A DNA stretch of 64,000 nt from Streptomyces fulvoviolaceus (GCF_000718165.1 NZ_JOEY01000043.1:120174-184173); one strand, 5' to 3'. Positions 16,061-25,157 are shown, counted from the stretch's first letter. The notes: a model not told the origin generated them from the letters alone. Program-made: numbers and translations.

Positions 16061-16798
16061 TCAGTGCAGCAAGGCCCCCAGCTCGCACCGGTGACCGGCG
16101 ACCCACTCCCCTGCGGCCCGCACCTCGTCGACCGCCCCTTGTCCACGCAGGCCCACCATCGCCGGCTCGCCGCGCGCCGCCCCGGCCTCGATCCCCCTCC
16201 AACACCGGTCCTGCCACCACAGGATCGCGTCCAGGAGCCCGTCCCGTCCGTCGAGGCCGTAGGCATCGCAGACGAGCCGGAGCCGCCGAGCCGCCTCCCG
16301 TACGTCGGGCACGTCCGGCCCGAGATCCAGGTACTGCCAGCACACGTGGGCGACGTCGTGGATCCGCTCGCCCGGAGCGGCGAGGTCCCAGTCGATGAAG
16401 GCCAGCGGCCGCCACTCACCGCCCGCCACCGCGTACACGGTGTTCTTCGGAGCCAGGTCGTTGTGGCACACGACGTCCTGGTAGGCGGCGAGTGGTGTGC
16501 CGTGCGTCAAGTCGTGGAACTCCCGGACGAGTTGGGCCACGCGGACGAGGCTCGCGTCGGTACGGGCGGCGGCCCGCTCCCCCGGTGTCACGGCCGCCCG
16601 TCCCTCGATGTAGCCGAACGTCTCCCGGCCGCGTCCGTCCGTCCCCAGAAACCGAGGCGCCCCATGCCACCCGGCGCGCTCGAACACCGCGAGCAGTTCC
16701 CGTACGAAACCCGACCGCCCCGACGGTGTGCGCCGCACCGTGGCTCCCACCCGGACCACCTCGTTGACCGCACCGCCGCCGAGCACCGACTCCTCCAC
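16061..16798 (-). CDS. APH-fold phosphotransferase family protein
   Basis: A 245-residue protein of the aminoglycoside phosphotransferase/choline kinase fold. The catalytic loop CHNDLAPKN lies at residues 111-119 (Asp114 as base) and the metal-binding Asp in FIDWDLA at about 136. The N-terminal lobe is short and lacks an obvious glycine loop. Such proteins phosphorylate small molecules in some cases, but most chromosomal Streptomyces copies have no known substrate, so resistance should not be assumed. It diverges from the GNAT gene at 16830 with 31 bases between starts. Confidence 0.8.
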   Translation of the reverse strand: MEESVLGGGAVNEVVRVGATVRRTPSGRSGFVRELLAVFERAGWHGAPRFLGTDGRGRETFGYIEGRAAVTPGERAAARTDASLVRVAQLVREFHDLTHGTPLAAYQDVVCHNDLAPKNTVYAVAGGEWRPLAFIDWDLAAPGERIHDVAHVCWQYLDLGPDVPDVREAARRLRLVCDAYGLDGRDGLLDAILWWQDRCWRGIEAGAARGEPAMVGLRGQGAVDEVRAAGEWVAGHRCELGALLH

Positions 16799-16829
16799 CT
16801 GGCCGCCTCCTCTGGGGCAGGATCAACAC

Positions 16830-17381
16830 ATGGACACCAACCGGAGTTTCACCCTGTCGTCACCGCTGCGGCTCGAAGGCCACGGGCTCCGGCTGCGCGA
16901 GTGGTCGGACGAGGACCTCGCCGACCTGGTCACGCTCTACGACGATCCCGAGATCGCCCGGTGGACCCCGGTGGCCTCCCCCTTCGACCTCGACGCCGCG
17001 CGCGCCTACCTCACGGGCGCGCGGGAGGGACAGGCCCAGGGGCGCAAGGTGCAGCTTGCCATCACCACGGACGGCATCCGCCCCCTCGGCGAAATACTCC
17101 TGTTCCGCAGCCAGTCGGACGAACGCGACGCGGAACTCGCGTACGGCGTCGGCGCCGCCCACCGGGGGCGGGGCCTGGCGGCCCGGGCGGTGCGGCTCGC
17201 CTCCGGGTACGCCGCGCGGGAACTGCGGCCCCGACGCGTGGTGTTGTGCATCGACGCCGAGAACGCGGCGAGCGAGGCGGTCGCCCGGTCCTGCGGATTC
17301 GCCCTCACGGACGACGCACCGGTCCGGCGGGTGTCGAGGGGCCACCCCATCGCCCTGCGGACCTGGAGCCTGAGGCCGTGA
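16830..17381 (+). CDS. GNAT-family N-acetyltransferase (RimJ/RimL-like)
   Basis: A 183-residue acetyltransferase. Residues 14-30 (LRLEGHGLRLREWSDED) and the DDPEIARWTP segment mark the RimJ/RimL-type branch. The acetyl-CoA loop reads GAAHRGRGLAARAV near residue 110. The ATG at 16830 follows GGCAGGA; a longer in-frame start would overlap the divergent phosphotransferase gene. The substrate could be a protein N-terminus or a small amine. Confidence 0.85.
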   Translation: MDTNRSFTLSSPLRLEGHGLRLREWSDEDLADLVTLYDDPEIARWTPVASPFDLDAARAYLTGAREGQAQGRKVQLAITTDGIRPLGEILLFRSQSDERDAELAYGVGAAHRGRGLAARAVRLASGYAARELRPRRVVLCIDAENAASEAVARSCGFALTDDAPVRRVSRGHPIALRTWSLRP

Positions 17382-17424
17382 AACTCCGTGGCCGGCCGGC
17401 GACTCCGACTGGCACGCTGCCCGT

Positions 17425-17976
17425 ATGGATCACGCGGAGGTGCTGCTCATCGGCGGACGGGCCGGGGTCGGCAAGACGACCGTGGGCTGGGAGGTCTCGG
17501 CCCGGCTGCGGGCGGCCGCGGTCGCACACGCCGTGATCGACGGGGACTTCATGGGGCAGGTGCATCCGGCGCCCGACGGGGATCCCCACCGGGCCGCCAT
17601 CGGTGAGCGCAACCTGACGGCCGTGTGGGGGAACTACGCCGAGCTCGGCTACCGGCGCCTCGTCTACACCAACACCGTGAGCGTCCTGGAGGAGGCGACG
17701 GGCATGTTCCGGCGGGCGATGGGGGACGCCGTCCGGATCGTACGGGTCCTGCTCACCGCCACCGACGAGACGGTCGAACGGAGGCTGACCGGGCGGGAGC
17801 TCGGCTCCGAACTGGAGCAAGAGCTGAGGAACAGTGCCCGCAAGGCGCGGCTCCTGGACGAGCGTGCGCCCGCGGGCACCCTGCGGGTGGTGACCGACGG
17901 GCGCACAGTGACCGACATCGCGGCCGAGGCACTGGCCGCCACCGGATGGGCTCCGGCAGGGGTCAGCCGACGTTGA
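17425..17976 (+). CDS. P-loop kinase-like ATPase
   Basis: A 183-residue nucleotide-binding protein. Walker A is [10 protein letters not shown] at residues 10-19. [11 protein letters not shown] segment near residue 40 resembles the substrate loop of small-molecule kinases such as adenylylsulfate or shikimate-type folds, and an Arg-rich lid ([16 protein letters not shown]) lies near 118. No specific substrate can be named. It follows the GNAT gene by 43 bases on the same strand, and its last 14 bases overlap the convergent secreted-protein gene. Confidence 0.75.
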   Translation: MDHAEVLLIGGRAGVGKTTVGWEVSARLRAAAVAHAVIDGDFMGQVHPAPDGDPHRAAIGERNLTAVWGNYAELGYRRLVYTNTVSVLEEATGMFRRAMGDAVRIVRVLLTATDETVERRLTGRELGSELEQELRNSARKARLLDERAPAGTLRVVTDGRTVTDIAAEALAATGWAPAGVSRR

Positions 17977-19429
17977 GTGCCGTGTCGTCGATGACGAACG
18001 ACGTCTGGAGGGTGGATCCCTCCGTACCGGTGAACTTGAGGGTGACGGTCTGGCCGGCATAGCTCGCCAGGCTGAAGCTGCGCTGTGTGTAGCCGCTGGC
18101 CGCGTTGAGGTTGGAGTAGGTGGCCAGGGTGCCGAGTACCGTGCCCGAGCTGTTGAGCACCTGCACCTTGAGGGTGTCGTAGGCGGTGCTGGTCGTGGTC
18201 TCGGCGGTGTCGATGTGCAGGTAGAAGCTGAGGGCGGCCGTGGTGCAGCCGGACGGGATGGTCACCGACTGGGACAGGGTGTCGGTGTGCGCGGAGCCGT
18301 AGCCGTCGAGCCATGCGTAGTAGGAGCCGGTCCGGGCGGACTCGCTGCTGGAGCTGGTGATCACACCGCTGGTCGCGCTCCAGGTGCTGCTGCCCGACTC
18401 GAAGCCGTTGTTGCCCAGGAGCTGGGCGGCGGTGCAGGTGCCACCGTCGTCGCCACCCCCGTCGTCGCCACCGTCGTCATCGCTCGCACCGGCCAGCCAT
18501 TCGGTGGCGTTGAGGGCGAGGGCCGCGTTGGTGGCACCGGAGTCGTTCCAGCCGTCGTAGAGGGTGTTGCCGGACTGGCCGGTGTCGTCGTCGATGGGCG
18601 AGCTGTCGCCCCAGAAGGCGACGCGGCCGCTGCCGAAGGTGCTGGTGGCGAAGAAGGCTCCGGTGTTGCCGGAGTAACCGGTGCGGTAGAGCAGGCCCTT
18701 GACGTTCGCGTTGTCGGCGGGCTTGAGGGTGGCCGTCGTACCGCTGGCGATCAGGCTCTTGGTGACCGTGCCGAAGGAACCGTGCAGCACCGGGTCGGAG
18801 CTGTCGCTGATGGCGCTCGGGTAGTCGGAGGAGATGCTCAGCGAGTCGATGGAGAAGCCGAACGGGTCGGTGGAGTCGACGCTGTTGTTGGTCATCAGGT
18901 CGTTGAGGATCTCGACCGCGTCCTCGCCGTCGTTGTTGCGGTCGGCGCCGGTGTGGTCGGAGACCATGAACAGACCGCCGCCGTTCTGGACAAAGGTCAT
19001 GATCGCCGTCTTCTCGGCGGTGGTGAAGAGGGTGTTGGGTTCCGGCAGGACCAGCGTGTCGAAGTTCGACAGGTCGGTCGTGGACGAGCCGCCGTAGCTG
19101 AGGCTGCTGCCCGAGGGCAGCGTCTTCAGGCTGTAGTCGCCGGTCTGCTGCAGGGCGACGCCCCAGGAGGAGATGGCGCCGGTCCAGTCGCTCTCGGAGG
19201 AGGGCGAGGAGTCCTCTCCGAGGGGGTCGGGCTGGCTGGTGGAGATGATCCAGTCGGCGTTGCCGGCCGTCTCGGCGTGGGCGTTGTCGAACAGGATGCG
19301 GTGCGGGGTGGCCGCGGCGGCCGGGGTGGCGGCGACCTGGACGGCGGTGCCCGTGACGAGGAGGCCGATCCCGGCGAGAACCGCGCTGAGTCTGCGGCGG
19401 GGTCTGTGGGGTCTGGTGTGTCCTGGCAT
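17963..19429 (-). CDS. secreted protein: GATase-like domain, Asp/Gly linker, beta-sandwich C-terminal domain
   Basis: A 488-residue exported protein. Residues 1-40 form a signal peptide (Arg-rich start, hydrophobic core, ATPAAAA). About 41-300 resembles class I glutamine-amidotransferase-like or DUF4350 folds ([49 protein letters not shown]). A linker of repeated Asp and Gly follows near residue 320. The last 160 residues are a jelly-roll binding domain with [10 protein letters not shown] and [12 protein letters not shown], the type found at the ends of secreted Streptomyces hydrolases and peptidases. GGAGGTAAG precedes the ATG. Enzymatic activity is unproven. Confidence 0.75.
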   Translation of the reverse strand: MPGHTRPHRPRRRLSAVLAGIGLLVTGTAVQVAATPAAAATPHRILFDNAHAETAGNADWIISTSQPDPLGEDSSPSSESDWTGAISSWGVALQQTGDYSLKTLPSGSSLSYGGSSTTDLSNFDTLVLPEPNTLFTTAEKTAIMTFVQNGGGLFMVSDHTGADRNNDGEDAVEILNDLMTNNSVDSTDPFGFSIDSLSISSDYPSAISDSSDPVLHGSFGTVTKSLIASGTTATLKPADNANVKGLLYRTGYSGNTGAFFATSTFGSGRVAFWGDSSPIDDDTGQSGNTLYDGWNDSGATNAALALNATEWLAGASDDDGGDDGGGDDGGTCTAAQLLGNNGFESGSSTWSATSGVITSSSSESARTGSYYAWLDGYGSAHTDTLSQSVTIPSGCTTAALSFYLHIDTAETTTSTAYDTLKVQVLNSSGTVLGTLATYSNLNAASGYTQRSFSLASYAGQTVTLKFTGTEGSTLQTSFVIDDTALNVG

Positions 19430-19479
19430 CCGGCTTACCTCCGTGAGGGGAAGGGGGAAGGAGCTGTGCGGGGCCGGAC

Positions 19480-19514
19480 CTACGCGCGTAGACAAAGGGC
19501 ATCTGCGCGCGTAG
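19480..19514. promoter_or_regulatory. tandem palindromic operator-like sites upstream of the secreted protein
   Basis: CTACGCGCGTAG (19480-19491, perfect palindrome) is followed by CTGCGCGCGTAG (19503-19514, one mismatch). Their starts are 23 bases apart, about two helical turns, and they lie 50-85 bases upstream of the minus-strand start. The arrangement looks like two bound repressor or activator dimers. I cannot name the regulator. Confidence 0.6.
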
Positions 19515-19655
19515 AACTTCGATCGCACGGACCCGTGCGACCGGTCGATTGAACGGTACATGGCAACCCGAAAGCTGAACAGGCGTACTGCGGACTGTCC
19601 CCGTCTCCAGCGGGCAACCGAACCAGTGCGGGGGTCTTGACGAAAAGGGGCGGAG

Positions 19656-19919
19656 ATGGAGATCGACGGCATCATCAGTGCCATCGTGATCGGCATCGTC
19701 ATCGGCGTGGTGGGCCGGCTCGTGGTCCCGGGACGCCAGCGCATCGGGATCCTGCTGACCATCGTCGTGGGCATCGTGGCCGCGCTGATCGGCTCGGCGA
19801 TCGCCGGCGCCTTCGACGTGGCCGACACCAAGGGCCTCGACTGGATCGAGTGGCTCATCCAGATCGGCCTCGCCGCTGTCGGCGTGGCGGCGCTGGACCG
19901 GTCGAGGGGACGCCGCTGA
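19656..19919 (+). CDS. GlsB/YeaQ/YmgE-family small membrane protein
   Basis: An 87-residue protein with three hydrophobic segments. It has the family pattern of a G-x-x-G-R-L-V-x-P motif ([16 protein letters not shown], residues about 17-32) followed by a Gly-rich second helix. Members are small stress-associated membrane proteins of unknown mechanism. GGGGCGGAG lies just upstream of the ATG. A 12 bp hairpin follows. Confidence 0.88.
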   Translation: MEIDGIISAIVIGIVIGVVGRLVVPGRQRIGILLTIVVGIVAALIGSAIAGAFDVADTKGLDWIEWLIQIGLAAVGVAALDRSRGRR

Positions 19920-19955
19920 CGTTCGCGGGAACACGACGTCACGGCGGGAGAGAAA

Positions 19956-19985
19956 GCGGCGCGTCGGGCGACTCCGACGCGCCGC
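19956..19985 (+). terminator. hairpin terminator after the GlsB-like gene
   Basis: GCGGCGCGTCGG (19956-19967) pairs perfectly with CCGACGCGCCGC (19974-19985), a 12 bp stem and 6-base loop, followed by AAAT. Confidence 0.8.
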
Positions 19986-20053
19986 AAATCCCGTTGCGCC
20001 CGTCACGGCACGGCGGCTACAACAGGTCCGGCGAAGTCCGCTGCGGTTCGACA

Positions 20054-20115
20054 GCGCCCCGAAGGGGCGCAGGGAGGGGCGCGGGGAACTGCGCGACCAC
20101 CCACGAGGACGCCGC
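20054..20115 (+). repeat. dispersed intergenic repeat, copy D (variant)
   Basis: It starts with a GCGCCCC-GAA-GGGGCGC hairpin (20054-20070), then GGGGCGCGGGGAACTGCGCG and ACCACCCACGAGGACGCCGC. The hairpin matches the one that begins copy B at 58567, but the body is the AACTGCGCG variant. Confidence 0.7.
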
Positions 20116-20183
20116 AGCGGAACGGCGGCACTTCGCGGCACTTCCGCGGAGCGCTCAGCTTCGACCGCTCACCCCGACTCCCC

Positions 20184-21080
20184 GTGACGGAGACCCACTT
20201 GTCCCTGCACCTCACCCCGCTCGCCGACTCCGAACCCGGCGCCTCGAGCCGCCGCCTCGCCTGGCTGGCCGCCGGGGCCGACGGGGTTCCGCTCGGGTCC
20301 GCCTTCCTGCGGTTGTTCACGAAGGAGGGCCAGGAGCACCTCGCCGAGCTGGAGATCGCGGTGCACGGCGCCGAGCGGCGCCAGGGTGTCGGCACGCGGC
20401 TGCTGGACGCCGCGGTGGTCGCGGCGCGGGCCGAGCGACGCAGGTCGGTGCTCGCGCAGGCGGTCCAGGGTTCCCCCGCCGACCTGTTCCTGGCCGCGCG
20501 GGGATTTCGCGGGGTGCTGGCCCTGACGTATGCCCGGCTCCCGCTGGACGACGCCGATCTCGCGGCGATCGGCGCGCTCGTCGAACGGCCGTATCCGGGC
20601 TACCGGTTGACCGAGTGGGCCGGCACCGTGCCGACGGAGCTGGCGCGGTCGTACGCCGACTCGCGGCGGGCCATGGACGACATGCCGATGGAGGGAACCG
20701 ACTACGGCGCGGTCGTCTGGGACGTGGAGCGCGTGGTCGCCGCGGCCGAGGCGGTCGCGAAGCGCGGGGACCTGCTGCACACCGTGGCCGCCGTGGACAC
20801 GGCGGACGGCACGGTGGTCGGGTTCTCCGAACTCGTCGTGCCCGGCGACGGGTTGGGCGACGGCCAGCACTACGGCACCGCTGTCCTGCCCGAACACCGC
20901 GGCCGGGGCCTGGCCCGCTGGATGAAGGCGGCGTCGATCCGCGGGGCCCGCGAACAGCACCCGGAACTCTCCGGGTTGTGCACCGACACCGCCGACAGCA
21001 ACGCGCCCATGCTCGCCGTCAACGACGCGCTCGGGTACCTACCGACGCACAAGGCGGTGGAGTACCAGCTCGACCTGTGA
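20184..21080 (+). CDS. tandem GNAT-domain acetyltransferase (MshD-like architecture)
   Basis: A 298-residue protein with two GNAT repeats. The first has AVHGAERRQGVGTRLLDAAV at about residues 58-77 and the second AVLPEHRGRGLARWMKAASI at about 232-251; both hold the R/Q-x-x-G-x-G/A acetyl-CoA loop. Tandem GNAT layout is that of mycothiol synthase MshD, but several unrelated actinobacterial acetyltransferases share it, so the substrate stays open. The start is GTG 20184 with no clear ribosome site; TTG 20199 is an alternative. The stop abuts the convergent epimerase-like gene with no base between (TGATCA). Confidence 0.82.
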   Translation: MTETHLSLHLTPLADSEPGASSRRLAWLAAGADGVPLGSAFLRLFTKEGQEHLAELEIAVHGAERRQGVGTRLLDAAVVAARAERRRSVLAQAVQGSPADLFLAARGFRGVLALTYARLPLDDADLAAIGALVERPYPGYRLTEWAGTVPTELARSYADSRRAMDDMPMEGTDYGAVVWDVERVVAAAEAVAKRGDLLHTVAAVDTADGTVVGFSELVVPGDGLGDGQHYGTAVLPEHRGRGLARWMKAASIRGAREQHPELSGLCTDTADSNAPMLAVNDALGYLPTHKAVEYQLDL

Positions 21081-22004
21081 TCAGTGCGCTGCGGCCCGCA
21101 GGGCGGCCAGGCCGTCGCGGCTCGACGCGTACACGGGTGTCCAGCCCAGTTCCCGCTCGGCCTTGGCCGTGGAGACCCGCATGCTCGCCTGCATCATCAC
21201 GTGCACGTACGACATCGGCCTCACCAGCCAGCGCGGTACGGTCATCGGCTTCGGCACACCGAACTCCTCGGCCACGCACAGGACATGGCCCCGGAAGCCG
21301 AGCGGCGTGCGGTCCACGATGTTGTAGGCCTGGCCGGCGCGGCCGTGCTCGACCGCGGCGGCCATCGCGCGGGCCGCGTCGGTGAGCTCGATCCACGGCA
21401 GGACGCGCCCGTGGTCGCCGGGGGCGGGCAGCTGCCGCTTGCGCAGCATGTCCACGATGGCCTCGGTGCCGCCAGGGCCGTAGAACAGCCCGTAGCGGAG
21501 TGCGATGCCGTCCAACCCCGTTGTGCCGAAGGTGAGTTGCTCCTTGATGCGCATGCCTTCGAGATGCCGTTCCAGCTCCGGGGTGGTGCCGCGCGGGCCG
21601 AAGGGGTCGCCCTCGGTGAGCAGCTGGTCGCCGAAGTCGCCGTAGCCGTATCCGAGGACGATCGACTCGGAGATGAAGCGGCTCGCGCCGGTGGCCTGTG
21701 CGGCCTCGATGAGGTGGGCGGTGCCGTCGACGCGCAGGGCGTCGGTGGCGTGCATGTCGCGGTGGCGCATCGGCGACTTGCGCAGGGCGGTCGCCGCGTG
21801 GATGACGGTGTCGAAGTGCTGTCCGTCGACGGCGCGCAGCAGGGCGTCACGGTCCATGAGGTCGGCTCGGACGCCGTTGCCCTGTCCCCGGCCGAGCCCG
21901 GTGACCTTGTGGCCCGCCTCGGTCAGGGCGTGGGTGATGTGTCCGCCGAGGACGCCGCTCGCGCCCGCCAGGAGGATGCTCTGGTTCTTCCGGTTCGTCG
22001 TCAT
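21081..22004 (-). CDS. NAD(P)-dependent epimerase/dehydratase family protein
   Basis: A 307-residue extended short-chain dehydrogenase. The Rossmann loop is GASGVLGGHI near residue 14. The catalytic serine lies in SRFISESIVLGYGYG near residue 115, where the usual Y-x-x-x-K is not clear (GYGYGDFGDQ), so activity may differ from sugar epimerases. The C-terminus (KAERELGWTPVYASSRDGL) is typical. It resembles nucleoside-diphosphate-sugar epimerase-like proteins of unknown substrate. A second ATG two codons upstream (22010) is possible; neither has a strong ribosome site. Confidence 0.82.
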   Translation of the reverse strand: MTTNRKNQSILLAGASGVLGGHITHALTEAGHKVTGLGRGQGNGVRADLMDRDALLRAVDGQHFDTVIHAATALRKSPMRHRDMHATDALRVDGTAHLIEAAQATGASRFISESIVLGYGYGDFGDQLLTEGDPFGPRGTTPELERHLEGMRIKEQLTFGTTGLDGIALRYGLFYGPGGTEAIVDMLRKRQLPAPGDHGRVLPWIELTDAARAMAAAVEHGRAGQAYNIVDRTPLGFRGHVLCVAEEFGVPKPMTVPRWLVRPMSYVHVMMQASMRVSTAKAERELGWTPVYASSRDGLAALRAAAH

Positions 22005-22067
22005 GACCATGCGACGGATCGGGCGGTCCCGGATGTGACATCCCGGCGGTGCCGGAAAAATGTGGTG

Positions 22068-22844
22068 CTACGGCACGTACACATACGGCGTCGTGGTCGT
22101 CAGCGGTTCGAAGCCGAGGCGTTCCAGGACGGGGCGGCTCGCGCTCATCGCGTCGACCTGGAGGTAGCGGTATCCGCGATCCACGGCCGCGCGGGCCCGG
22201 TGGGCGACCAGGGCGCGGTAGATGCCCTTGCCGCGCCAGCCCTCGACGGTGCCGCCGCCCCACAGGCCGGCGAAGCGTGTGCCGGGCACCATCTCCATGC
22301 GGGCCGCGCTCACCGGCACGTCACCGGCGAGCGCGACCACGGCGACGACCGAGTCCGGGTCGTCCGTCAGCCGGGCCAGCAGCTGGTGCCGCAGCCGGGA
22401 ACTGTCGGTGCCGAACGCCTCCTCGTGCACGTCCGCCACGAGGTCGACGCCCCTCCGGTCGGTGACCGGCAGCAGGCGGATCCCCTCGGGCGGCTCGACG
22501 TCCAGGGTCAGGTCGGCGACCTCGGCGATCATCAGCGTCTCCTCGGGCAGGGCGGTGAACCCGGCATCCCTGAGCCGCTGTCCGAGGTCGACGGGCAGGT
22601 CGTGCCCGTACAGCTTCCACTCGAACTCGTGCCCGAGCCCGGAGTAGTGGGCGATCTGCTCGGCGATCGCCGCGTCGGCGCCGGCCTCGTCCAAGTCCGA
22701 CCAGACGACGCCGTTCCAGCCGTGCGCATCGGCGACTTGGCGGACCACACCGCCGACCCGCTCGACGCGGGCACCTGGGCCGTCCGGCTGGGCGCCTTCA
22801 CGCATGTCCCGGTCGAAGAGCGCGAGTACCCCAACGTGATCCAT
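22068..22844 (-). CDS. GNAT-family N-acetyltransferase
   Basis: A 258-residue protein whose C-terminal third is a GNAT domain: VPGTRFAGLWGGGTVEGWRGKGIYRALVAH, with acetyl-CoA loop RGKGIYRA near residue 208. The N-terminal part (residues 1-120) has the helical and strand pattern of the partly degenerate first GNAT repeat seen in such proteins (WSDLDEAGADAAIAEQIAHY). GGAGTGG precedes the ATG. No neighbour indicates the substrate. Confidence 0.82.
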   Translation of the reverse strand: MDHVGVLALFDRDMREGAQPDGPGARVERVGGVVRQVADAHGWNGVVWSDLDEAGADAAIAEQIAHYSGLGHEFEWKLYGHDLPVDLGQRLRDAGFTALPEETLMIAEVADLTLDVEPPEGIRLLPVTDRRGVDLVADVHEEAFGTDSSRLRHQLLARLTDDPDSVVAVVALAGDVPVSAARMEMVPGTRFAGLWGGGTVEGWRGKGIYRALVAHRARAAVDRGYRYLQVDAMSASRPVLERLGFEPLTTTTPYVYVP

Positions 22845-22886
22845 GTGCCCACTCCATCATCCGCAAGCCCGCGCGGCAATATCGTT

Positions 22887-23264
22887 TTACGGTTGCCCGG
22901 CCTCGGTCCGCACCGCCGCGAGATACGCGCTCAGCCGGTCGCGGTTGCGGGCCAGGCAGTCGATACGGGCCTGGATGCGGTCGACATGAGCCTCCAGGAG
23001 GGCGGCCGTCTCGGGCGTCAGGTGTTCGGGAGGCAGCAGGATCTCCTCCGGGCCCGACAGATACGGCAGGATCGCGCGGATCATCTCCGTGGTCAGACCC
23101 GAGTCGAGCAGCCCGCGGATCTGCTGGACATCCCGGACCGTCGGCTCGCCGAAGTCGCGATAGCCGTTCTCGGCCCGGTCGGGGTGGAGCAGGTCCTGCT
23201 CCTCGTAGTAGCGCAGCAGTCGCGTGGGGACGCCGGTACGGCGGGACAGTTCGCCGATCTTCAT
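22887..23264 (-). CDS. MerR-family transcriptional regulator
   Basis: A 125-residue regulator with the MerR winged helix at residues 1-70 (MKIGELSRRTGVPTRLLRYYEEQDLLHPDR) and a short coiled-coil dimerisation helix (LLEAHVDRIQARIDCLARNRDRL). There is no metal-binding Cys motif, so it belongs to the drug- or stress-responsive branch. It diverges from an MFS exporter with 58 bases between starts, and a perfect 20-base palindrome lies in that gap. This is the usual regulator-efflux pump arrangement. Confidence 0.92.
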   Translation of the reverse strand: MKIGELSRRTGVPTRLLRYYEEQDLLHPDRAENGYRDFGEPTVRDVQQIRGLLDSGLTTEMIRAILPYLSGPEEILLPPEHLTPETAALLEAHVDRIQARIDCLARNRDRLSAYLAAVRTEAGQP

Positions 23265-23287
23265 GACGCGCTCCGGGTTCGCCCTTG

Positions 23288-23307
23288 CCTTCACACTGAT
23301 GTGAAGG
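23288..23307. promoter_or_regulatory. MerR-type operator between regulator and MFS gene
   Basis: CCTTCACA-CTGA-TGTGAAGG is a perfect 8-base inverted repeat with a 4-base centre. MerR regulators bind such dyads inside long promoter spacers. Its position serves both divergent genes. Confidence 0.8.
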
Positions 23308-23322
23308 TCCGAGCATGGTCCC

Positions 23323-24528
23323 ATGTCCACCACCTCCCTGGCCAAGGGCACAGCCGTGCCCACACCCGCACCGCTGCCCTGGTCCGGGCTGCTCGCCCTG
23401 TCCACGGCCGCCTTCACCGCCGTCATGACCGAGCTGCTGCCCGCGGGACTGTTGCCCCGCATGGCACCGGCCCTCGGCGTCTCCGAGGCGCGCGTCGGGT
23501 TCCTGGTCACCGGGTACGCGGTGGCCTCGTTCGCCGCCGCGGTCCCGCTCACCGCGTTGCTGCGCGGGCTGCCGCGCCGGCCGGTGCTCGTCGGTGCGCT
23601 GCTCGGGTTCGCGCTCAGCAATGCGGTGGTGGCCCTGTCGTCGTCGTACGCCCTGACCTTCGGGGCCCGGCTCGTCGCCGGGTGCATGGGCGGAACGCTG
23701 TGGGCGATGCTCGTCGGGTACGCGGCCCGGATGGTGCCGGCCGAGCGGCGCGGGCGGGCGATCGCGATCGTGCTCGCGGGGATCACGCTCGCCCTGTCCC
23801 TGGGGGTGCCGGCGGGGACCGCGGTGGCCGGGGCGCTCGGCTGGCGCGCTGCCTTCGGTGTGCTGGCCGGGCTCGCCGTGCTGCTGGCGTTCTGGGTCCG
23901 GTGGCGGGTGCCTGGCTTCCCGGGCGAGGCGCCGGGCGCGCGGATGCCGCTGGGGCGGGTGGCCGCGCTGCCGGGGATCCCGGCCGTCCTGTCCGTCACA
24001 CTGTTCCTGTTGGTGGGGCATCAGGTGATGTACACGTACGTCGCCCCGTTCGCGGCGCATGCGGGGTTCGGTCGTACGGGCCTGGTGCTACTGGTGTTCG
24101 GAGCAGCCACGGTCGTCGGGATCTGGCTCACCGGGGTGCTGGTCGACCGGCATCTGCGCACCACCCTGCTCGGCGCGCTCGCCCTGTGCGTCGCCGTGAT
24201 GCTCGCCCTCGGACTGCACGCAGGGGCTCCTGCCCTGCTGCTCGCCGCCGTGGCCCTGTGGGGCGTCGCCTTCGGCGGTGCCCCGACGCTGATCCAGACG
24301 GCGCTGGTCGACGCCTCGGGGCCCGAGCACGCGGACGTGGCGACCTCGTTGCAGACCACCGTGTACAACGCGGGCATCGCCGTGGGTTCGCTCACCGGCG
24401 GTGTCGTCCTGGAGAACCTCGGCGCCGGGGCCCTGCCCTGGACCGCGCTTCCGCTGGTCGCCCTCGCCCTCACCGCGGTGACGCTGGGCCGCCGGTACGC
24501 CTTCCCGGCCGCGCGCCGACGAACATAG
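23323..24528 (+). CDS. MFS transporter, DHA1 drug:proton antiporter type
   Basis: A 401-residue inner-membrane carrier with about 12 helices. MTELLPAGLLPRMAPALGVSEARVGFLVTGYA near residues 34-65 is the N-terminal signature of the arabinose/chloramphenicol efflux branch. A shortened loop motif (RGLPRRPVLVGALLG) follows helix 2, and GVPAGTAVAGALGWRAAF is motif C of exporters. The divergent MerR gene and shared operator indicate inducible efflux. The substrate is unknown. Confidence 0.9.
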   Translation: MSTTSLAKGTAVPTPAPLPWSGLLALSTAAFTAVMTELLPAGLLPRMAPALGVSEARVGFLVTGYAVASFAAAVPLTALLRGLPRRPVLVGALLGFALSNAVVALSSSYALTFGARLVAGCMGGTLWAMLVGYAARMVPAERRGRAIAIVLAGITLALSLGVPAGTAVAGALGWRAAFGVLAGLAVLLAFWVRWRVPGFPGEAPGARMPLGRVAALPGIPAVLSVTLFLLVGHQVMYTYVAPFAAHAGFGRTGLVLLVFGAATVVGIWLTGVLVDRHLRTTLLGALALCVAVMLALGLHAGAPALLLAAVALWGVAFGGAPTLIQTALVDASGPEHADVATSLQTTVYNAGIAVGSLTGGVVLENLGAGALPWTALPLVALALTAVTLGRRYAFPAARRRT

Positions 24529-24570
24529 GCTGCCCAGCGAAGATCCACGTCACGAGGAGGGCCGTACGCC

Positions 24571-25050
24571 ATGGCCGTGAAGGACAGCGAACTGCCGTAT
24601 CTGCGCCGGTGCGTCGCGCTGGCGGCCGAGGCGCTGGAATCCGGGGACGAGCCCTTCGGTTCCGTGCTGGTGGGCGCAGACGGCTCGGTGCTGGGCGAGG
24701 ACCACAACCGGGTGGCCTCCGGCGACCGCACCCGGCACCCCGAGTTCGAACTGGCGCGCTGGTCCGCGGCCCATCTCACGCCCGAGGAGCGGGCGGCGGC
24801 GACCGTGTACACCTCCGGCGAGCACTGCCCGATGTGCGCGGCCGCGCACGCCTGGGTGGGCCTCGGGCGCATCGTGTACGTGGCCTCGTCGGAGCAACTG
24901 GCCGAGTGGCTCGGCCAATTGGGCGTTCCGGCGCCGCCGGTCCGGACGCTGCCCGTGCACGAGGTGGCGCCCGGCGTGGTCGTGGAGGGGCCGGTGCCGG
25001 AGCTCGTCGACGAGGTGCGTGCGCTGCACCGCCGCTTTCACCAGCGGTAG
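24571..25050 (+). CDS. cytidine/guanine deaminase-like zinc hydrolase
   Basis: A 159-residue protein of the nucleoside deaminase fold. The zinc ligand and base motif reads HPEFE near residue 55 in place of the usual H-A-E, and the second zinc motif is EHCPMCAAAHAW near residue 88 (P-x-x-C with an extra Met between). It is closest in layout to the guanine deaminase/tRNA deaminase branch, but the HPE form is a variant. GAGGAGG lies just upstream of the ATG. Reaction: hydrolytic removal of an amino group from a base or nucleoside, substrate unknown. Confidence 0.83.
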   Translation: MAVKDSELPYLRRCVALAAEALESGDEPFGSVLVGADGSVLGEDHNRVASGDRTRHPEFELARWSAAHLTPEERAAATVYTSGEHCPMCAAAHAWVGLGRIVYVASSEQLAEWLGQLGVPAPPVRTLPVHEVAPGVVVEGPVPELVDEVRALHRRFHQR

Positions 25051-25130
25051 CTTCCGCGGTCTCGGGATGCAGCCGTCGGCTCCCGGTGCCTACGATCGAA
25101 AAGGAACCCGGACCAGGTGGACGGCCCGGT

Positions 25131-25147
25131 CTCCTCCAGCGGAGGAG
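25131..25147 (+). promoter_or_regulatory. hairpin sequestering the ribosome binding site of the fusion gene
   Basis: CTCCTCC (25131-25137), loop AGC, GGAGGAG (25141-25147) is a perfect 7 bp stem whose right arm is the Shine-Dalgarno sequence for the TTG start at 25158. In the folded state the site is closed, which suggests control of initiation or low expression. Confidence 0.65.
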
Positions 25148-25157
25148 GCGCTTGCCC

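Noticed and set aside
16061..16798. Calling the two APH-fold genes (here and at 43172) antibiotic resistance genes.
   Set aside because: Only the general fold motifs are present; both lie in ordinary chromosomal context with no biosynthetic cluster or mobile element.
21084..25157. A plus-strand frame open from 21084 all the way into the GGDEF-EAL gene, which would give a protein of nearly 2800 residues.
   Set aside because: Before 25158 it is antisense to or out of frame with clear genes (epimerase, GNAT, MerR, MFS, deaminase) and has low-complexity composition. Only the part from 25158 has domain structure.
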